A stretch of DNA of 64,000 nucleotides from Deinococcus aestuarii (GCF_018863415.1 NZ_JAHKSN010000001.1:124001-188000); one strand, 5' to 3'. Counted from the stretch's first letter, positions 19,292 through 32,513 are shown. Made by a program: numbers and translations. The notes: a model not told the origin generated them from the sequence alone.

Positions 19292-19310
19292 TACGAATTT
19301 AGGCTCATCT
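19281..19310 (+). repeat. ATTAATAC motif, site 2
   Basis: ATAAATTAATACGAATTTAG plus GCTC overlaps the stop codon of the histidine phosphatase gene. It is almost identical, over about 22 bases, to the reverse complement of 39898-39920. It lies between convergent genes, which argues against a simple promoter role. Confidence 0.6.
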
Positions 19311-19397
19311 TTAGGCTTATCTCAAGACTCCGCCGACCCCTCTCGCCCGGCCCCCACCGCAAGCCGCCCGGCCCGTTCAACCCACCGACGTTTCCAG

Positions 19398-20609
19398 TCA
19401 CGTCCCCACCCCCTCCACCGTCCCTCCCAGCCGCGCCCGCTCCGCCGCAAAGGCCAGCCGGTGCGAGTCGAGCGACTCCGCGAGTGGCGTGGGCACCCCC
19501 GCCTCCCCGCGCAGGGACGCCAGCCACCCCGCGACCAGCGCCGTGTCGCCGCCCCCGTGGTTGCCGCCCACGTCCACCGTGATCCGCTCCACCTCGCCCG
19601 TGCGGAAGCTGTGGACCTCGATCTCGCCGCGCTCCATCTGCGCCCGCAGCTCGCCGTGGGTGCCCAGCAGCCGCAGCGTCCGGGTGTTGTTGTGGGTAAA
19701 GGCACTCACCGTCAGCCCCGCGGTCACCCCGTTTCCGAACACGGCGGTCACCGTCTGGTGGCTCACCACGTCGTTGTCCGCGTGATACACGCAGCGCCCG
19801 TAGGGACCCGCCGACAGCGCCTCGGAGAGCGACACGCCCCCCGCCGTCAGCACGGTGACGGGCCAGCGGGCCGGATCCCTCGTCCCGTAGATCACCCGCG
19901 CGTCGTAGGGGCAGTCCACCACCGGGCAGGTCACGCAGCGGCCCTGGGCCCCCGGCGGCGCCTCCTCCGGGCGAAAGTGGACGAGGGCCCCCTCGCTGCT
20001 CACCCGCACGGGCGGGGCCCCCGCGAACCACCGCAGCAGGTCGAGGTCGTGGCACGCCTTGGCGAGCACGAAGGGCGCGGCGGGTGGGCTGGCGCGCCAG
20101 TTCCCCCGCACGTACGAGTGCGCGTAGTGCCAGTACGCCACATTCTCCGCGTGCGTGATCCCCACCAGCCGCCCCAGCCGTCCCGAGTCGAGCACCGCCC
20201 GGACCCCCCGGAAAAAGGGAGTCGCCCGCAACACGTGGCAGACGGTGACCCGGCCCCGCGAGGCCGCCTCCGCCGCGAGGAGCACGTCCAGGTCACGCTC
20301 CTCCAGGCACACCGGCTTTTCGAGCAGCACGTCGTACCCGAGGGCGAGGGCGCGCAGACACGGCCCCACGTGCGCGTCGTCCGGCGTGGCGATCACGACG
20401 GCATCCGCCACCCGGCCGAGGGCGAAGAAAGCCTCCACACTCTGAAAACACGCCTCCGGCCCCAGCCCGTGCCGCGCGGCGACCTCCACGAGCCGGGCCG
20501 GCCGGGGGTCGACGAGGTGGGTCACCCGCGCCCCCTGCGCCGCCAGGTGCCGGGCATACACGTCCGCGCCGCGGTTGCCGCAGCCCAGGACGGCGAAGGT
20601 CACGCTCAC
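19398..20609 (-). CDS. Gfo/Idh/MocA-family oxidoreductase
   Basis: A 403-residue NAD(P)-dependent dehydrogenase. The Rossmann motif AVLGCGNRGADVYARHL is at residue 7, the catalytic EKP motif appears as VLLEKPVCLEE and the substrate-side HDLDLLRWF follows. A cysteine cluster (CVTCPVVDCPY) is inserted before the C-terminal beta-sheet, as in some sugar-active members. The GTG start at 20607-20609 overlaps the stop of the epimerase gene as GTGA, so it belongs to the four-gene operon. A role on an amino-sugar product of wall turnover is inferred from context only. Confidence 0.85.
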   Translation of the reverse strand: MSVTFAVLGCGNRGADVYARHLAAQGARVTHLVDPRPARLVEVAARHGLGPEACFQSVEAFFALGRVADAVVIATPDDAHVGPCLRALALGYDVLLEKPVCLEERDLDVLLAAEAASRGRVTVCHVLRATPFFRGVRAVLDSGRLGRLVGITHAENVAYWHYAHSYVRGNWRASPPAAPFVLAKACHDLDLLRWFAGAPPVRVSSEGALVHFRPEEAPPGAQGRCVTCPVVDCPYDARVIYGTRDPARWPVTVLTAGGVSLSEALSAGPYGRCVYHADNDVVSHQTVTAVFGNGVTAGLTVSAFTHNNTRTLRLLGTHGELRAQMERGEIEVHSFRTGEVERITVDVGGNHGGGDTALVAGWLASLRGEAGVPTPLAESLDSHRLAFAAERARLGGTVEGVGT

Positions 20610-21619
20610 CGCCACTCCACCCCCCAGCCGACGCCCGTGGGCCGTGCCAGTCGCCCCGCCTGCCATTCCAGCCCCGTGAAGGGATCGTCCCCCAGCAGCA
20701 GCGCCCCGTCGAGGTCCGCCCCGTCGCACAGGCCAGCCAGATGCGCCGCCGCGATCCCGCGGCTGCTCTCGATCATGCAGCCCATCATCGCGCCCGGGCC
20801 AGCCGCACGGCCTCCAGCGCCCGCAGCGGCCCCCCCCAGCTTGGCGAGCTTGAGGTTCACCCCGTCAAAGGCCCCCGCCAGCCGGGGCACGTCGGGGACG
20901 CGGTGCAAGCTCTCGTCCGCCGCGAGGGGAAGGGAGCTCAGGCGCCGCAACTCCGCGTGCCCCTCCAGGTCCCCCGCCGCCAGGGGCTGCTCAAGCAGCT
21001 CCACCCGCGCGGCGTCCAGCACCCCCAGCATCCGTCGCACCTGGGGCCGGGTCCACGCCGCGTTCGCGTCCACCCGCAGGGCCACCCCGGGCGCCTCCTC
21101 CCGCAGCGCCTCCAAGATCGCCTCGTCCTCGTTCGTCCCCAGCTTCACCTTCAGGACACCGTGCCCGCGCGCTACCGCCTCGCGGGCCTCCCGGCGCATG
21201 TCCTCCAGCGGGCCGAGGCCCACCGTGAAGCTGCTTTCCAGAATCGGCGCGGGCGAGAGCCCCAGCCGCCGCCACACCGGCACCCCCGCCGAAGACGCCG
21301 CCCACTCCACGGCCGCCGTCTCCAGCGCACACTTCACGCTGGGGTGCCCTCCCGGCATCCGCGCGCCCAGCCTTTCTTGCAGCCCGTCCCAGTCCCAGCC
21401 GTCCGTCAGTGCGCCGGCCAGCAGCGGCAGCACCGCCGCCACCGTCGCGACCGTCTCGCCGTAGTACGCGTTCGGCGCCGCCTCCCCCCGGCCCGTCACC
21501 CCCCCCGATTCGAAGGTCACGAAGGTGCGCGGGTACGTAGAGTGCGTCCAGCGCGCGATCCCGAAAGGCCGCGCCGTGTGCAGCTCCAGCGTCTCCCGGC
21601 GGACGCTCACGGCCCCCAC
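20606..21619 (-). CDS. dipeptide epimerase, enolase superfamily
   Basis: A 337-residue member of the muconate-lactonizing subgroup, most like L-Ala-D/L-Glu epimerases (YcjG/YkfB). Acid-base lysines lie in LKVKLG (K157, K159), metal ligands are D184 (RVDAN), E210 (LLEQP) and D235 (ADES), and K260 and MMGCMIES follow. Residues 264-277 (Ala/Gly/Arg only) do not fit the family. Read one base away after an 8-G run, the same DNA gives GGPLRALEAVRLARAR, which does fit, so a compensated frameshift is likely (see findings). It overlaps the NlpC/P60 gene by 13 nt. Confidence 0.85.
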   Translation of the reverse strand: MGAVSVRRETLELHTARPFGIARWTHSTYPRTFVTFESGGVTGRGEAAPNAYYGETVATVAAVLPLLAGALTDGWDWDGLQERLGARMPGGHPSVKCALETAAVEWAASSAGVPVWRRLGLSPAPILESSFTVGLGPLEDMRREAREAVARGHGVLKVKLGTNEDEAILEALREEAPGVALRVDANAAWTRPQVRRMLGVLDAARVELLEQPLAAGDLEGHAELRRLSSLPLAADESLHRVPDVPRLAGAFDGVNLKLAKLGGAAAGAGGRAAGPGAMMGCMIESSRGIAAAHLAGLCDGADLDGALLLGDDPFTGLEWQAGRLARPTGVGWGVEWR

Positions 21620-22493
21620 CGCCCGAAGCCCGTGACCTCCCGCGCCAGCCGCTCCCCGTACTCGCCCTCCTGAAGCGTCTCCACGCTCACCCGCATCCGG
21701 GTCGCGTTCGCGTGGACCATCCGGCGACTGTCAAGCATCACCCCCACGTGCCCCGGGAAAAAGGCGAGGTCGCCCCGCTCCGGCACCCCGACCGCCTCCA
21801 GCGCCGCCTGCTGCTGGTCGGCGTCACGCGGCAGGGCCCGGCCCAGCGCCGCGTACGTCAGTTGCGTCAGCCCCGAGCAGTCCAGCCCCCACGCGCTGCG
21901 CCCGCCCCAGACGTAGGGCGTCTCCAGCAACCGCAGCGCGAAATCCGCCGCGTCCGCCACAGGGGCAGGGGAGAGCACCCCCTCCCCCACCCAGGCCTCC
22001 CCCCCGTCCGGCAGCCACACCGGCACCCAGCGCCGCCCCCCCTCGGTCACGACCTCCCCCGGCCTGCGCCCCAGCCGTGCCCCGAGGCAGAGTTCCGCGA
22101 CCACCGCCCGGCTCACCCGCGGCCCCGCGAAGGCGTGTCCCCGCAGCGCCGCGACGGTCAGCGCCTCCCCGGGCGGCGGGGTGAAGGTCAGCCCCGCCAC
22201 CTGCGCCCAGCCCAGGTACCCGTCGTGCCGGGTGCGGACCCACGCCCAGCCGCCTTCCCGCACCTCGACGACCTCCAACACCTCGCCGGGCAGCGCCTCG
22301 GTGACCTGCGGGGCGTCCGCCCCCGGGCGGGCCCGCAGGCTCAGCCGGGCCCGCCCCACCCAGCCGGCCCTCGGCGTGAGGTAGCGCCAGCCCTCGCCCG
22401 TCAGCCGCCCGCGCAGCGCCTCCTCGGCGAGCCGCCTTGCCGGGTCGAAGGCGTGCAGGCGCGGGTCGAGGCCGGGGATCACGGGCGGGGTGC

Positions 22494-22497
<4 letters not shown>
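21607..22497 (-). CDS. NlpC/P60 endopeptidase with SH3 domains
   Basis: A 296-residue protein. Two SH3b-like regions (about residues 40-110 and 115-175) precede an NlpC/P60 domain. Its active site is Cys207 in LDCSGLTQ, His250 in FPGHVGVML and a third polar position at His262/Asn264. The layout matches gamma-D-glutamyl-L-diamino acid endopeptidases such as B. subtilis YkfC, which cut L-Ala-D-Glu off muropeptides. No signal peptide is visible, suggesting cytoplasmic recycling. Its ATG overlaps the dipeptidase stop as ATGA. Confidence 0.9.
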
Positions 22498-23497
<1,000 letters not shown>

Positions 23498-23501
<4 letters not shown>

Positions 23502-23536
23502 CCCCCACCCCCCGACACCGCGCCCCCTCGCCTCAT
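23498..23536 (-). CDS. 12-codon leaderless minicistron before the dipeptidase
   Basis: An ATG at 23534-23536, 6 nt after a TACAAT box, opens a frame [12 protein letters not shown] that stops at 23498-23500. The stop overlaps the TTG of the dipeptidase. A leaderless ribosome would translate this ORF and terminate right on the weak TTG start, a plausible coupling device. Confidence 0.4.
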
Positions 23537-23542
23537 CCCGCG

Positions 23543-23548
23543 ATTGTA
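23543..23548 (-). promoter_or_regulatory. -10 box of the murein-peptide operon
   Basis: TACAAT on the minus strand, 6 nt before the ATG of the minicistron and 41 nt before the TTG of the dipeptidase. A clear -35 is not seen. Confidence 0.5.
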
Positions 23549-23655
23549 CGGGCCCGCCCCCCGCCGCGGCCACATCCAGGGGTCAGGCTCTTCACAAGCG
23601 ATCCCTTCATGAACCGTTTCACTCCTGCCGAGCCCGCGCACCCTCCCGGCCCTGC

Positions 23656-25397
<1,742 letters not shown>

Positions 25398-25401
<4 letters not shown>

Positions 25402-26690
25402 GCTTGCTCCAGAAGAAAGGTCCGTAATTCCGACACCGACACCGCGCGCTGCGCTCCGGTCGCCAGGCTCTTGACGTTCAGCACGCCCCCCGCGGCCTCC
25501 TCGCTGCCGATCACGGCAGCATACCGGGCGCGGCGGCGGTCGGCCTCCCGGAAGGCATTGCCCGGCTTCAGCGCCCGGTAGGCGAACTCCACCCGGGCGG
25601 CAGAGCGGGCCTCCAGCGCGATCCTCGCCGCCAGCCCCACGTTCTCCTCGTCCAGCGCGGCCAGGAAGAGCGCGGGGCCCTCCGGTGCGGGAAGCTGGAC
25701 CCCCTCCGCCTCCAGCGCGAGGAGCAGCCGCTCGATCCCAAAGGCCCAGCCGATCCCCGGCACCTCCGCGCCCCCGAGCTGCGCCGCGAGCCCGTCGTAG
25801 CGCCCGCCCCCGCCCAGCGCCGACTTCGCCCCGACGCCCTCGTGGTGCAGCTCCCAGGCGGTGCGGCGGTAGTAGTCGAGCCCGCGCACGATGGACGGGT
25901 CGAGGTCGAAGGGCACTCCCCAGTCCGAGAGGTACCCCTGCACCGCCCCGAAGTGCGCCCGCGCCTCCTCGCCCAGGAAGTCGAGCATCGGCCGCACCCC
26001 GAGTTCGGCGATGAGGGCCTGATCCCCCGCGCTCTTGGAATCCAGAATCCGCATCGGATTGCGGCCCAGGCGGTCCTTGCTGTCGTCCGAGAGCCTGTCC
26101 ACGTGTGCGGCAAGGAGTTCTTGCAGGTAGGTGTTATACGTCTCTCTGTCCGCCGGGTCGCCGATGGAGCCGAGCTTGACCCGCACGCCCGAGAGTCCCA
26201 GCTCCCGCACGACCTCCCACATCAGCCAGATCGACTCCGCGTCTATGAGCGGGTCCTTTGATCCCAGCACCTCGTAATCGACCTGGTGGAACTGGCGGAG
26301 CCTGCCCTTCTGCACGTTCTCGGCGCGGAACATCGGCCCGTGGGTCCAGAGCTTGAGGGGCGCCGGAAGCTGCCTCAGTCCGTTTTGCAGGTACGCCCGC
26401 ACGATGCTCGCCGTCCCCTCGGGCCGCAGGACGTATCCGCCGTGATCCCCAAAGTAGTACACGGTGAACATCTCCTTGCGGACGATATCGGTCGAGCCTC
26501 CCACCCCCCGCCGCACGAGTTCGGCCTCCTCGAAGAGGGGCGTCGCGATGAATTCTGCCCCCGCCCGCTCCATCACGCGCCGGGCCGTGTCCTGCACGAA
26601 TGCAAAGGCCGAGGCCTTGACGTCGAGGCTGAGTTTGGGAGAACCCTCCGGGAGGTGGTCCTGGGTGCCTTTGGGGCGTTGGAGCGCCAT
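25398..26690 (-). CDS. hisS: histidine--tRNA ligase
   Basis: A 430-residue class IIa synthetase. Motif 1 and 2 regions read [29 protein letters not shown] and [19 protein letters not shown]. The histidine-specific motif is [15 protein letters not shown] and motif 3 is [15 protein letters not shown]. The C-terminal anticodon domain covers about residues 335-430. TACACT (26700-26705, minus) lies 9 nt before the ATG, so the leader is at most a few bases. Confidence 0.96.
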
Positions 26691-26727
26691 AACCCCGGGA
26701 GTGTAGCAGCCGGCGACCAGCTTCCAG

Positions 26728-26785
26728 CCGCCAACACAGGAGCACTGCCCCAGCGAAGGCCGGGGCAGTGCTCCTGTGCTGGCGG
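26728..26785. repeat. 24-bp-arm hairpin upstream of hisS
   Basis: The arms at 26728-26751 and 26762-26785 are complementary at 23 of 24 positions (CCGCCAACACAGGAGCACTG and its mate), with a 10-nt loop. The stem begins 4 nt after the stop of the lipoprotein gene. It can terminate that transcript, but there is no T-run and the arms are much longer than a usual terminator, so it may be an interspersed palindromic repeat. Confidence 0.7.
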
Positions 26786-26789
26786 TGCT

Positions 26790-27158
26790 CTACTGTCTTA
26801 CGCTGTACGGCAACCCGGTCGATTGCTTTCCACTGACCTCCACGAACAGCCACGAGCCGCCGACTGGCGCGTCTGCCGGGATGGTCAGCACGATCTCGCC
26901 GTCGGTCCACGACCGCACAGCGGAAGCAGGGAAGAGGTAGCCGCCCTGCCCTGAGGCGTCGGCGCCCAAGCGGACCCGGCCGCTGGCGGGGCCCCCGAGG
27001 TACCGGCCCTGCACGGTGAGGGTGCCCCCCCGTGCAGCGGGCTCGGAGAGCTTGATGAGGACGGGTGTGACCGTCACACCCACGGCCACCGAGGAGCGCG
27101 GCGCGCACGATGCCAGCGCACCCGCGAACAGTAAAGAAGCAAAGAAGAAACGCACCAT
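26790..27158 (-). CDS. small lipoprotein with IPT/TIG-like domain
   Basis: A 122-residue exported lipoprotein: [15 protein letters not shown] is a lipoprotein signal peptide with lipobox L-A-S-C (Cys18). The mature part, with [20 protein letters not shown] and the end [15 protein letters not shown], reads like a single immunoglobulin-like IPT/TIG fold. Function unknown. Its Shine-Dalgarno GGAGG lies before the ATG and TAGACT lies about 20 nt upstream. It is divergent from the lipid-kinase-like gene by 37 nt. Confidence 0.75.
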   Translation of the reverse strand: MVRFFFASLLFAGALASCAPRSSVAVGVTVTPVLIKLSEPAARGGTLTVQGRYLGGPASGRVRLGADASGQGGYLFPASAVRSWTDGEIVLTIPADAPVGGSWLFVEVSGKQSTGLPYSVRQ

Positions 27159-27195
27159 AGCCTGGCCTCCGTGGGGGCAGTCTAATGAGCCCCAA

Positions 27196-28170
<975 letters not shown>

Positions 28171-28186
28171 GCCGGGACCTGCCTCC

Positions 28187-29227
28187 TCACCGCTCGTCCT
28201 CCTCGACCTTCTCGAGGGCCTCGCGCCGGATGTCCTGGTCCATCTTGGCGTAGATGGCGCTGGTCGTGACATTGGCGTGGCCCAGGATGTCCGACACGAC
28301 GTGCAGGTCGCGGGTGGCGCGGTACAGCCGCGTGCCCGCCGTGCGCCGGAGCGTGTGCACGCCGAACATGTCCGGGGGCAGGCCAGCCACCGCCAGGTAG
28401 CCGTTGACAATTTCCCGCAGGCCCCGCACGCTGAGGCGGCGCCCGAAGCGGGAGGGCCGGAAGGACACGAGCAGGCTGGGTTCGTCGTCCCGCAGCTCGC
28501 CCCGGACGCGCAGCGCCTCGCGCGCCCGCAACCAGTGGGCGAACACCTGCGCGGCCGAACGGGTGACCGGGACCCGCCTGGCCCGACCGCCCTTGCCGTG
28601 CCGCACATGCACCTCGCCCAGCCCGAGGTCCACGTCGGAGACGTCGAGCCCCACGATCTCGCTCGCCCGCAGCCCCAGCGTGGCCCCAAGGGTCAGAATG
28701 ACGCTGTCCCGCCGCCCGACCTCATCATCCCCGTGCAGCTCGCCGGGCAGGGCGAACAGGCGCCTCAGTTGCGGGGTCCCCACGGCCCGTTTTTTCGCGT
28801 GGGCGGGCGTCGCCTCATGGGGCGCCCTGACGCCCTGGGCCGGGTCCTGCGCCAGCGCCCCCGCCCACACCAGGGCCCGGAACAGGGCCCGCACCCCGTA
28901 CAGGTAGGTGCGTACGCTTCCCACCTCCAGTCCGCGCCCGCGCAACCCGATCAGGTAGCGTTCGATCACCTCGGCGTCAAGCTGGTTCAGCGCGTGCCTC
29001 GGCGCCTCGGGTGGCCCGACGAACCCCAGGAAGTCGCGCACGGCCAGCCGGTACCCCCGCAGCGTGGCCGCACTCACCACCCCGGCCTTGCGGCTCTTGA
29101 GGCGCAGGTAATACTCGAGCAACTCGCCCAGCATCTGGGCGTCCTGCCCGTGTGCCGCCCGCAGCGCCTCCCGCCGACGGTTCTCCGGCGCACTCCACCG
29201 CGAACTCAAAACGATGTCGGTGCTCAT
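28187..29227 (-). CDS. tyrosine recombinase (XerC/XerD-like integrase)
   Basis: A 346-residue recombinase. A SAM-like N-terminal core-binding domain (about residues 30-130) precedes the catalytic domain, which retains all expected residues: Arg in LGLRASEIVGLD, Lys in RHGKGGRARR, His-x-x-Arg in VHTLRRTAGTRL, His in ILGHANVTTS and the nucleophile Tyr in SAIYAKMD. It could be a chromosomal Xer-type protein or an integrase; no att-site repeat or phage gene is visible. TAACCT (29235-29240, minus) is 7 nt before the ATG. It converges on the lipid-kinase-like gene and borders a lower-GC gap. Confidence 0.88.
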   Translation of the reverse strand: MSTDIVLSSRWSAPENRRREALRAAHGQDAQMLGELLEYYLRLKSRKAGVVSAATLRGYRLAVRDFLGFVGPPEAPRHALNQLDAEVIERYLIGLRGRGLEVGSVRTYLYGVRALFRALVWAGALAQDPAQGVRAPHEATPAHAKKRAVGTPQLRRLFALPGELHGDDEVGRRDSVILTLGATLGLRASEIVGLDVSDVDLGLGEVHVRHGKGGRARRVPVTRSAAQVFAHWLRAREALRVRGELRDDEPSLLVSFRPSRFGRRLSVRGLREIVNGYLAVAGLPPDMFGVHTLRRTAGTRLYRATRDLHVVSDILGHANVTTSAIYAKMDQDIRREALEKVEEDER

Positions 29228-29242
29228 GTGCCCCAGGTTACC

Positions 29243-29465
29243 CTATTGCCGTTTAGAACAGTAAGCGGCAGTAAATGAAGTCCATCGTTCATCCCCGGCT
29301 AGCAGCGCTTCCGCAATCAAGGAACGGGCATCAGGAGCGTACTCTCTAGCGCCAGGTAGCACCGATGGAGCAGCCTCAACCTCTCGACTCGCCACACCGA
29401 GCAGCACCAGGGCTGAGGCCGGAGCTTTGGCCTCCGGTCGCGTCCTGCCAATGGACAGTGGATGG
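29243..29465 (-). pseudogene. gene remnant upstream of the recombinase
   Basis: After a TAA, an open frame of about 73 codons with no usable start at its beginning reads into a protein-like tail, including EYAPDARSLIAEALLAGDER, and stops at 29243-29245. Codon third positions are poorer in G/C than in the neighbours. It looks like the C-terminal piece of a lost gene; the family is not recognised. Confidence 0.3.
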
Positions 29466-29828
29466 GCTTATGCCACAGCAAGCTGGGCCTGAGTGAGTGC
29501 TGGCTTGGGTTGGAAAGCTGCTCTGTCGTGGCCGGGCTCAGGCTGCTGTGCCCCGGATGACGACATGGAGCGGTCGTGTGCTCGACAACTCACCAGGAAG
29601 ACAACCTGAGCGTATTAATTATATATCACTGAACGCGGTCATCCCTCTCGGTAGGTCACCCGGTTGGGCCAAAATTCAAGACTTGCTCAAGGCGATGGTC
29701 GGATGTGCCGCCTTTTGCGGGGTGCGGAGATGAAAGGATGAGCTGAAGATCCGTTCTATCCGGGACCAACCGAGGGGGTCCCGAGTTCGCCGCCCGGGGC
29801 CTGCTCCGGCGTGGTATCAAGGAGTCCT
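29466..29828. other. lower-GC intergenic region before malE
   Basis: No convincing gene is seen here. It contains an ATTAATAC motif (29611-29630, reading on the minus strand), a short CCGGAG/CTCCGG stem just before it near 29420, and the ribosome site AAGGAG of malE at its end. The malE promoter must lie here, but I cannot fix its boxes. Confidence 0.5.
29611..29630 (-). repeat. ATTAATAC motif, site 3
   Basis: On the minus strand the site reads ATATAATTAATACGCTCAGG, sharing AATTAATAC and a following AGG with the other three sites. Confidence 0.45.
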
Positions 29829-31019
29829 ATGAAAAAAATGCTGTTACCGGTGTTGACGTTGGCCTTGTGTGGGAGCGCTTCCGCCGCGACCCTGACGCTG
29901 TGGACTTCCTTCGAGTCGCCGGGGGAGTTGAGCTGGATCCGGTCGCAGGCGGCCGCGTACGAGAAGCAGAGCGGGAACAAGGTCACGGTGGTGAACGTTC
30001 CCTTCGCGCAGACGCAGGACAAGTTTATCCAGAGCGCGCCCAAGGGGCAGGGCCCGGACCTGATTGCCACCGAGCCGCATGACCGGTTGGGGCGCTACGC
30101 GGCCTCGGGCGTGATCGAGCCGCTCGACCGCTACGTCACCTCGAAGACCGATTACGACAAGACGGCGCTGAACGCCTTTACCTACCGGGGCAAGCTGTTC
30201 GGGCTGCCGCTGAATGCAGAGGCGGTCGCGCTGGTGTACAACAAGAAGCTGGTGTCCAAGGCGCCGGCCACCTGGGCGGAACTGCTCAAGGCCGCGCAGG
30301 CGAATACCGGGAACGGCAAGTTCGGGCTGCTGTTTGACATCGCCGAGCCGTACAAGAGCTACGGCTTCGTGAGCGCGTACGGCGGGTACGTCTTCAAGAA
30401 CAACGGCGGAACGCTGAACCTCAAGGATATCGGGCTGGACAATGCTGGAACGGCCAAGGCGCTGGGGTTCCTCAACGACCTGCGCTACAAGTACAACCTC
30501 GTGCCGGAGGGCGTGAGCCAGGACGCGGCGAAGAGCGCCTTTGTGGACGGCCGCTCGGCGATGTTCTACACCGGGCCGTGGGACATGGGGGACATCAAGA
30601 AGGCGGGGATCGACTACGGGATCGCCAACTTCCCCACGCCTCCGGGTGCGGCCGGCAAGTGGAGCCCCTTCGTGGGGGTGCGGGCGGTGCTCGTCAACGC
30701 GTACAGCAAGAACAAGACGGCGGCGGTGGCGCTCGCGCGGCAGCTCACCAGCCCCGACGCGCAGCTCGCCTACAACAAGGCGGGCGGGGCGATTCCGGCA
30801 AGTCTCTCGGCGAGAGGCCGCCTGAAGAGCGACCCGGTGGTCACGGGCTTCGGCCGGGCGATCAGCGCGGGCAGCGCCATGCCGAACATCTCGGAGATGG
30901 GCGCGGTGTGGGGTCCCTGGACGGCGGCGACGGCGCAGGCGGTGCAAAAGCCGGGGCAGAACTACGCCGGGCTGCTCCAGAAGGCCGTGGCCGAGATCGA
31001 GTCGAACATCAACAAGTAA
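29829..31019 (+). CDS. malE: maltose/trehalose-type ABC transporter substrate-binding protein
   Basis: A 396-residue periplasmic-binding protein of the MalE family. A signal peptide (MKKMLLPVLTLALCGSASA) precedes ATLTLWTSFESPGEL. Typical features are GPDLIATEPHDRLGRYAASG, PLNAEAVALVYNK, YTGPWDMGDIKKAG and a Trp-rich end VWGPWTAATAQAV. It binds a malto-oligosaccharide or trehalose-like ligand outside the membrane. The ATG at 29829 follows AAGGAG. First gene of malEFG; a hairpin 22 nt downstream probably limits read-through. Confidence 0.92.
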   Translation: MKKMLLPVLTLALCGSASAATLTLWTSFESPGELSWIRSQAAAYEKQSGNKVTVVNVPFAQTQDKFIQSAPKGQGPDLIATEPHDRLGRYAASGVIEPLDRYVTSKTDYDKTALNAFTYRGKLFGLPLNAEAVALVYNKKLVSKAPATWAELLKAAQANTGNGKFGLLFDIAEPYKSYGFVSAYGGYVFKNNGGTLNLKDIGLDNAGTAKALGFLNDLRYKYNLVPEGVSQDAAKSAFVDGRSAMFYTGPWDMGDIKKAGIDYGIANFPTPPGAAGKWSPFVGVRAVLVNAYSKNKTAAVALARQLTSPDAQLAYNKAGGAIPASLSARGRLKSDPVVTGFGRAISAGSAMPNISEMGAVWGPWTAATAQAVQKPGQNYAGLLQKAVAEIESNINK

Positions 31020-31040
31020 GGGGCGAAGCGGCCTGAGCAG

Positions 31041-31072
31041 AGCGGACGGGAAACGGGTGTCTCCCGTCCGCT
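31041..31072 (+). terminator. hairpin in the malE-malF gap
   Basis: AGCGGACGGGA (31041-31051) and TCCCGTCCGCT (31062-31072) form a perfect 11-bp stem, followed by GCTTTCCTT. It is likely a partial terminator or 3'-end stabiliser that lets the binding protein be made in excess over the permeases. Confidence 0.65.
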
Positions 31073-31103
31073 GCTTTCCTTCCTGTCCTGAAGGAGCAAG
31101 ACC

Positions 31104-32513
31104 ATGACCGTGACCCTGAAGTCGGCCCCCGCGCGCCGCAGCAGCACCCCCCCGGACGGGACGGGCGGCGTGCTGCTGGCGGTGCTGGTCCTCGCCCTGC
31201 TGCTGGGAGGTGCGGCGCTGGTCGGCTGGGGGCTGTCCACCCTGACCGCCCGCGTGGTGCCCGGCGCACCCCCCTACCTGATCCTGGTGTACACCCTGGC
31301 GGCGCTCGTGATTGGGATGCCGCTCCTGGCCCGCGCGCTGCCCTGGATCACCAACTGGTTTTACCTCTTTCCGGCGCTGGTCTTTCTGGCGGCCTTCACG
31401 GTGCTGCCGGTCGTGCTGACGGTGAATTACGCCTTTACGAACTACAGCGGCGAGAACAGCGGCAACCCCGACTCGGCGGTGCGGACCCAGGCGCGGCTGA
31501 GCCCGGACCGCCGGGTGGTCACGCTGGCCGAGACACCCGAGGCGGATTCGGTGGCAGAGTACCTGCGGTGCCGCACGCCGAGCTGCGCGGGCGACACCAT
31601 CGTGCTGTTTGACGAGACGGCCTCGGTGCCGGTGCGGGCGTTGGTGGCGGGAGTCCAGGGGAAGACGGTGACGCTCTCTGCCGCGGCACCCGCGGGCCTG
31701 GACGTGGCGAACGCGACCCGGCTCAACCGCTACGAGTACGTGGGGCTGGCGAATTTTCAGGAGATTTTTGCCAAGGCGAGCACGGCGCTGATTCCAGTCT
31801 TCGTGTGGACGGTGGTGTTCGCGTTTTCCACGGTGGTGCTCAATGCCGTCGCCGGGCTGATCCTGGGCATCCTGCTGTACAACAAGCGGCTCAAGGGCCG
31901 GAACATCTACCGGACGCTGCTCTTCTTGCCGTGGGCGATCCCGACGGTGATCAGCGTGCAGATGTGGGTGGCCCTTTTTAATCAGCAGTTCGGGATCGTG
32001 AACAAGACGCTGGGGCTGCTGGGGCTGACGGCGGTGCCGTGGCTGGGCGATCCGCTGTGGGCGAAGATCAGCGTGCTGCTGGTAAACCTGTGGCTGGGGT
32101 TTCCCTACATGATGACGGCGACGATCAGCGCGCTGTCGACCATCAACGAGGACCTGTACGAGGCGGCGAGCATCGACGGGGCGAGCCGCTGGCAGCAGGT
32201 CACGAACATCACGCTGCCGCTCTTGCGGACGTCGTTCACGCCGATCTTGCTGTCGGCCTTCGCTTTCAACTTCAACAACTTCGGGATCATCTATCTGCTC
32301 ACCCAGGGTGGGCCCCCGGAGGAGGGGCGCGAGAGCACGGCGCAGAGCACCGACATCTTGCTGTCGTGGGGGTACAACACGGCGTTCGCGTCCTCGGGGG
32401 GGCAGAATTACGCGCTGGCCAGCGCGATTGCGCTGATCATCTTTTTCCTGACGCTGGCGATCTCGGTCGTGAACTTCCGCGCCGCAGGCGTGTTCCAGGA
32501 GGCCCGCAAGTGA
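31104..32513 (+). CDS. malF: sugar ABC transporter permease, MalF type
   Basis: A 469-residue inner-membrane permease. The N-terminal part has several helices and a periplasmic domain (about residues 115-210) before the core, which carries the EAA loop [20 protein letters not shown] for contact with the ATPase. The end is [16 protein letters not shown]. It pairs with MalG. The ATG follows GAAGGAG. Confidence 0.92.
   Translation: MTVTLKSAPARRSSTPPDGTGGVLLAVLVLALLLGGAALVGWGLSTLTARVVPGAPPYLILVYTLAALVIGMPLLARALPWITNWFYLFPALVFLAAFTVLPVVLTVNYAFTNYSGENSGNPDSAVRTQARLSPDRRVVTLAETPEADSVAEYLRCRTPSCAGDTIVLFDETASVPVRALVAGVQGKTVTLSAAAPAGLDVANATRLNRYEYVGLANFQEIFAKASTALIPVFVWTVVFAFSTVVLNAVAGLILGILLYNKRLKGRNIYRTLLFLPWAIPTVISVQMWVALFNQQFGIVNKTLGLLGLTAVPWLGDPLWAKISVLLVNLWLGFPYMMTATISALSTINEDLYEAASIDGASRWQQVTNITLPLLRTSFTPILLSAFAFNFNNFGIIYLLTQGGPPEEGRESTAQSTDILLSWGYNTAFASSGGQNYALASAIALIIFFLTLAISVVNFRAAGVFQEARK

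Noticed and set aside
28187..29227. Recombinase as sign of a prophage or integron
   Set aside because: No phage structural genes, att-like direct repeats or cassette arrays are visible nearby; it may be a chromosomal Xer-type enzyme.
29497..29733. A 78-codon plus-strand frame before malE
   Set aside because: No ribosome site or leaderless box, odd composition and no family resemblance.
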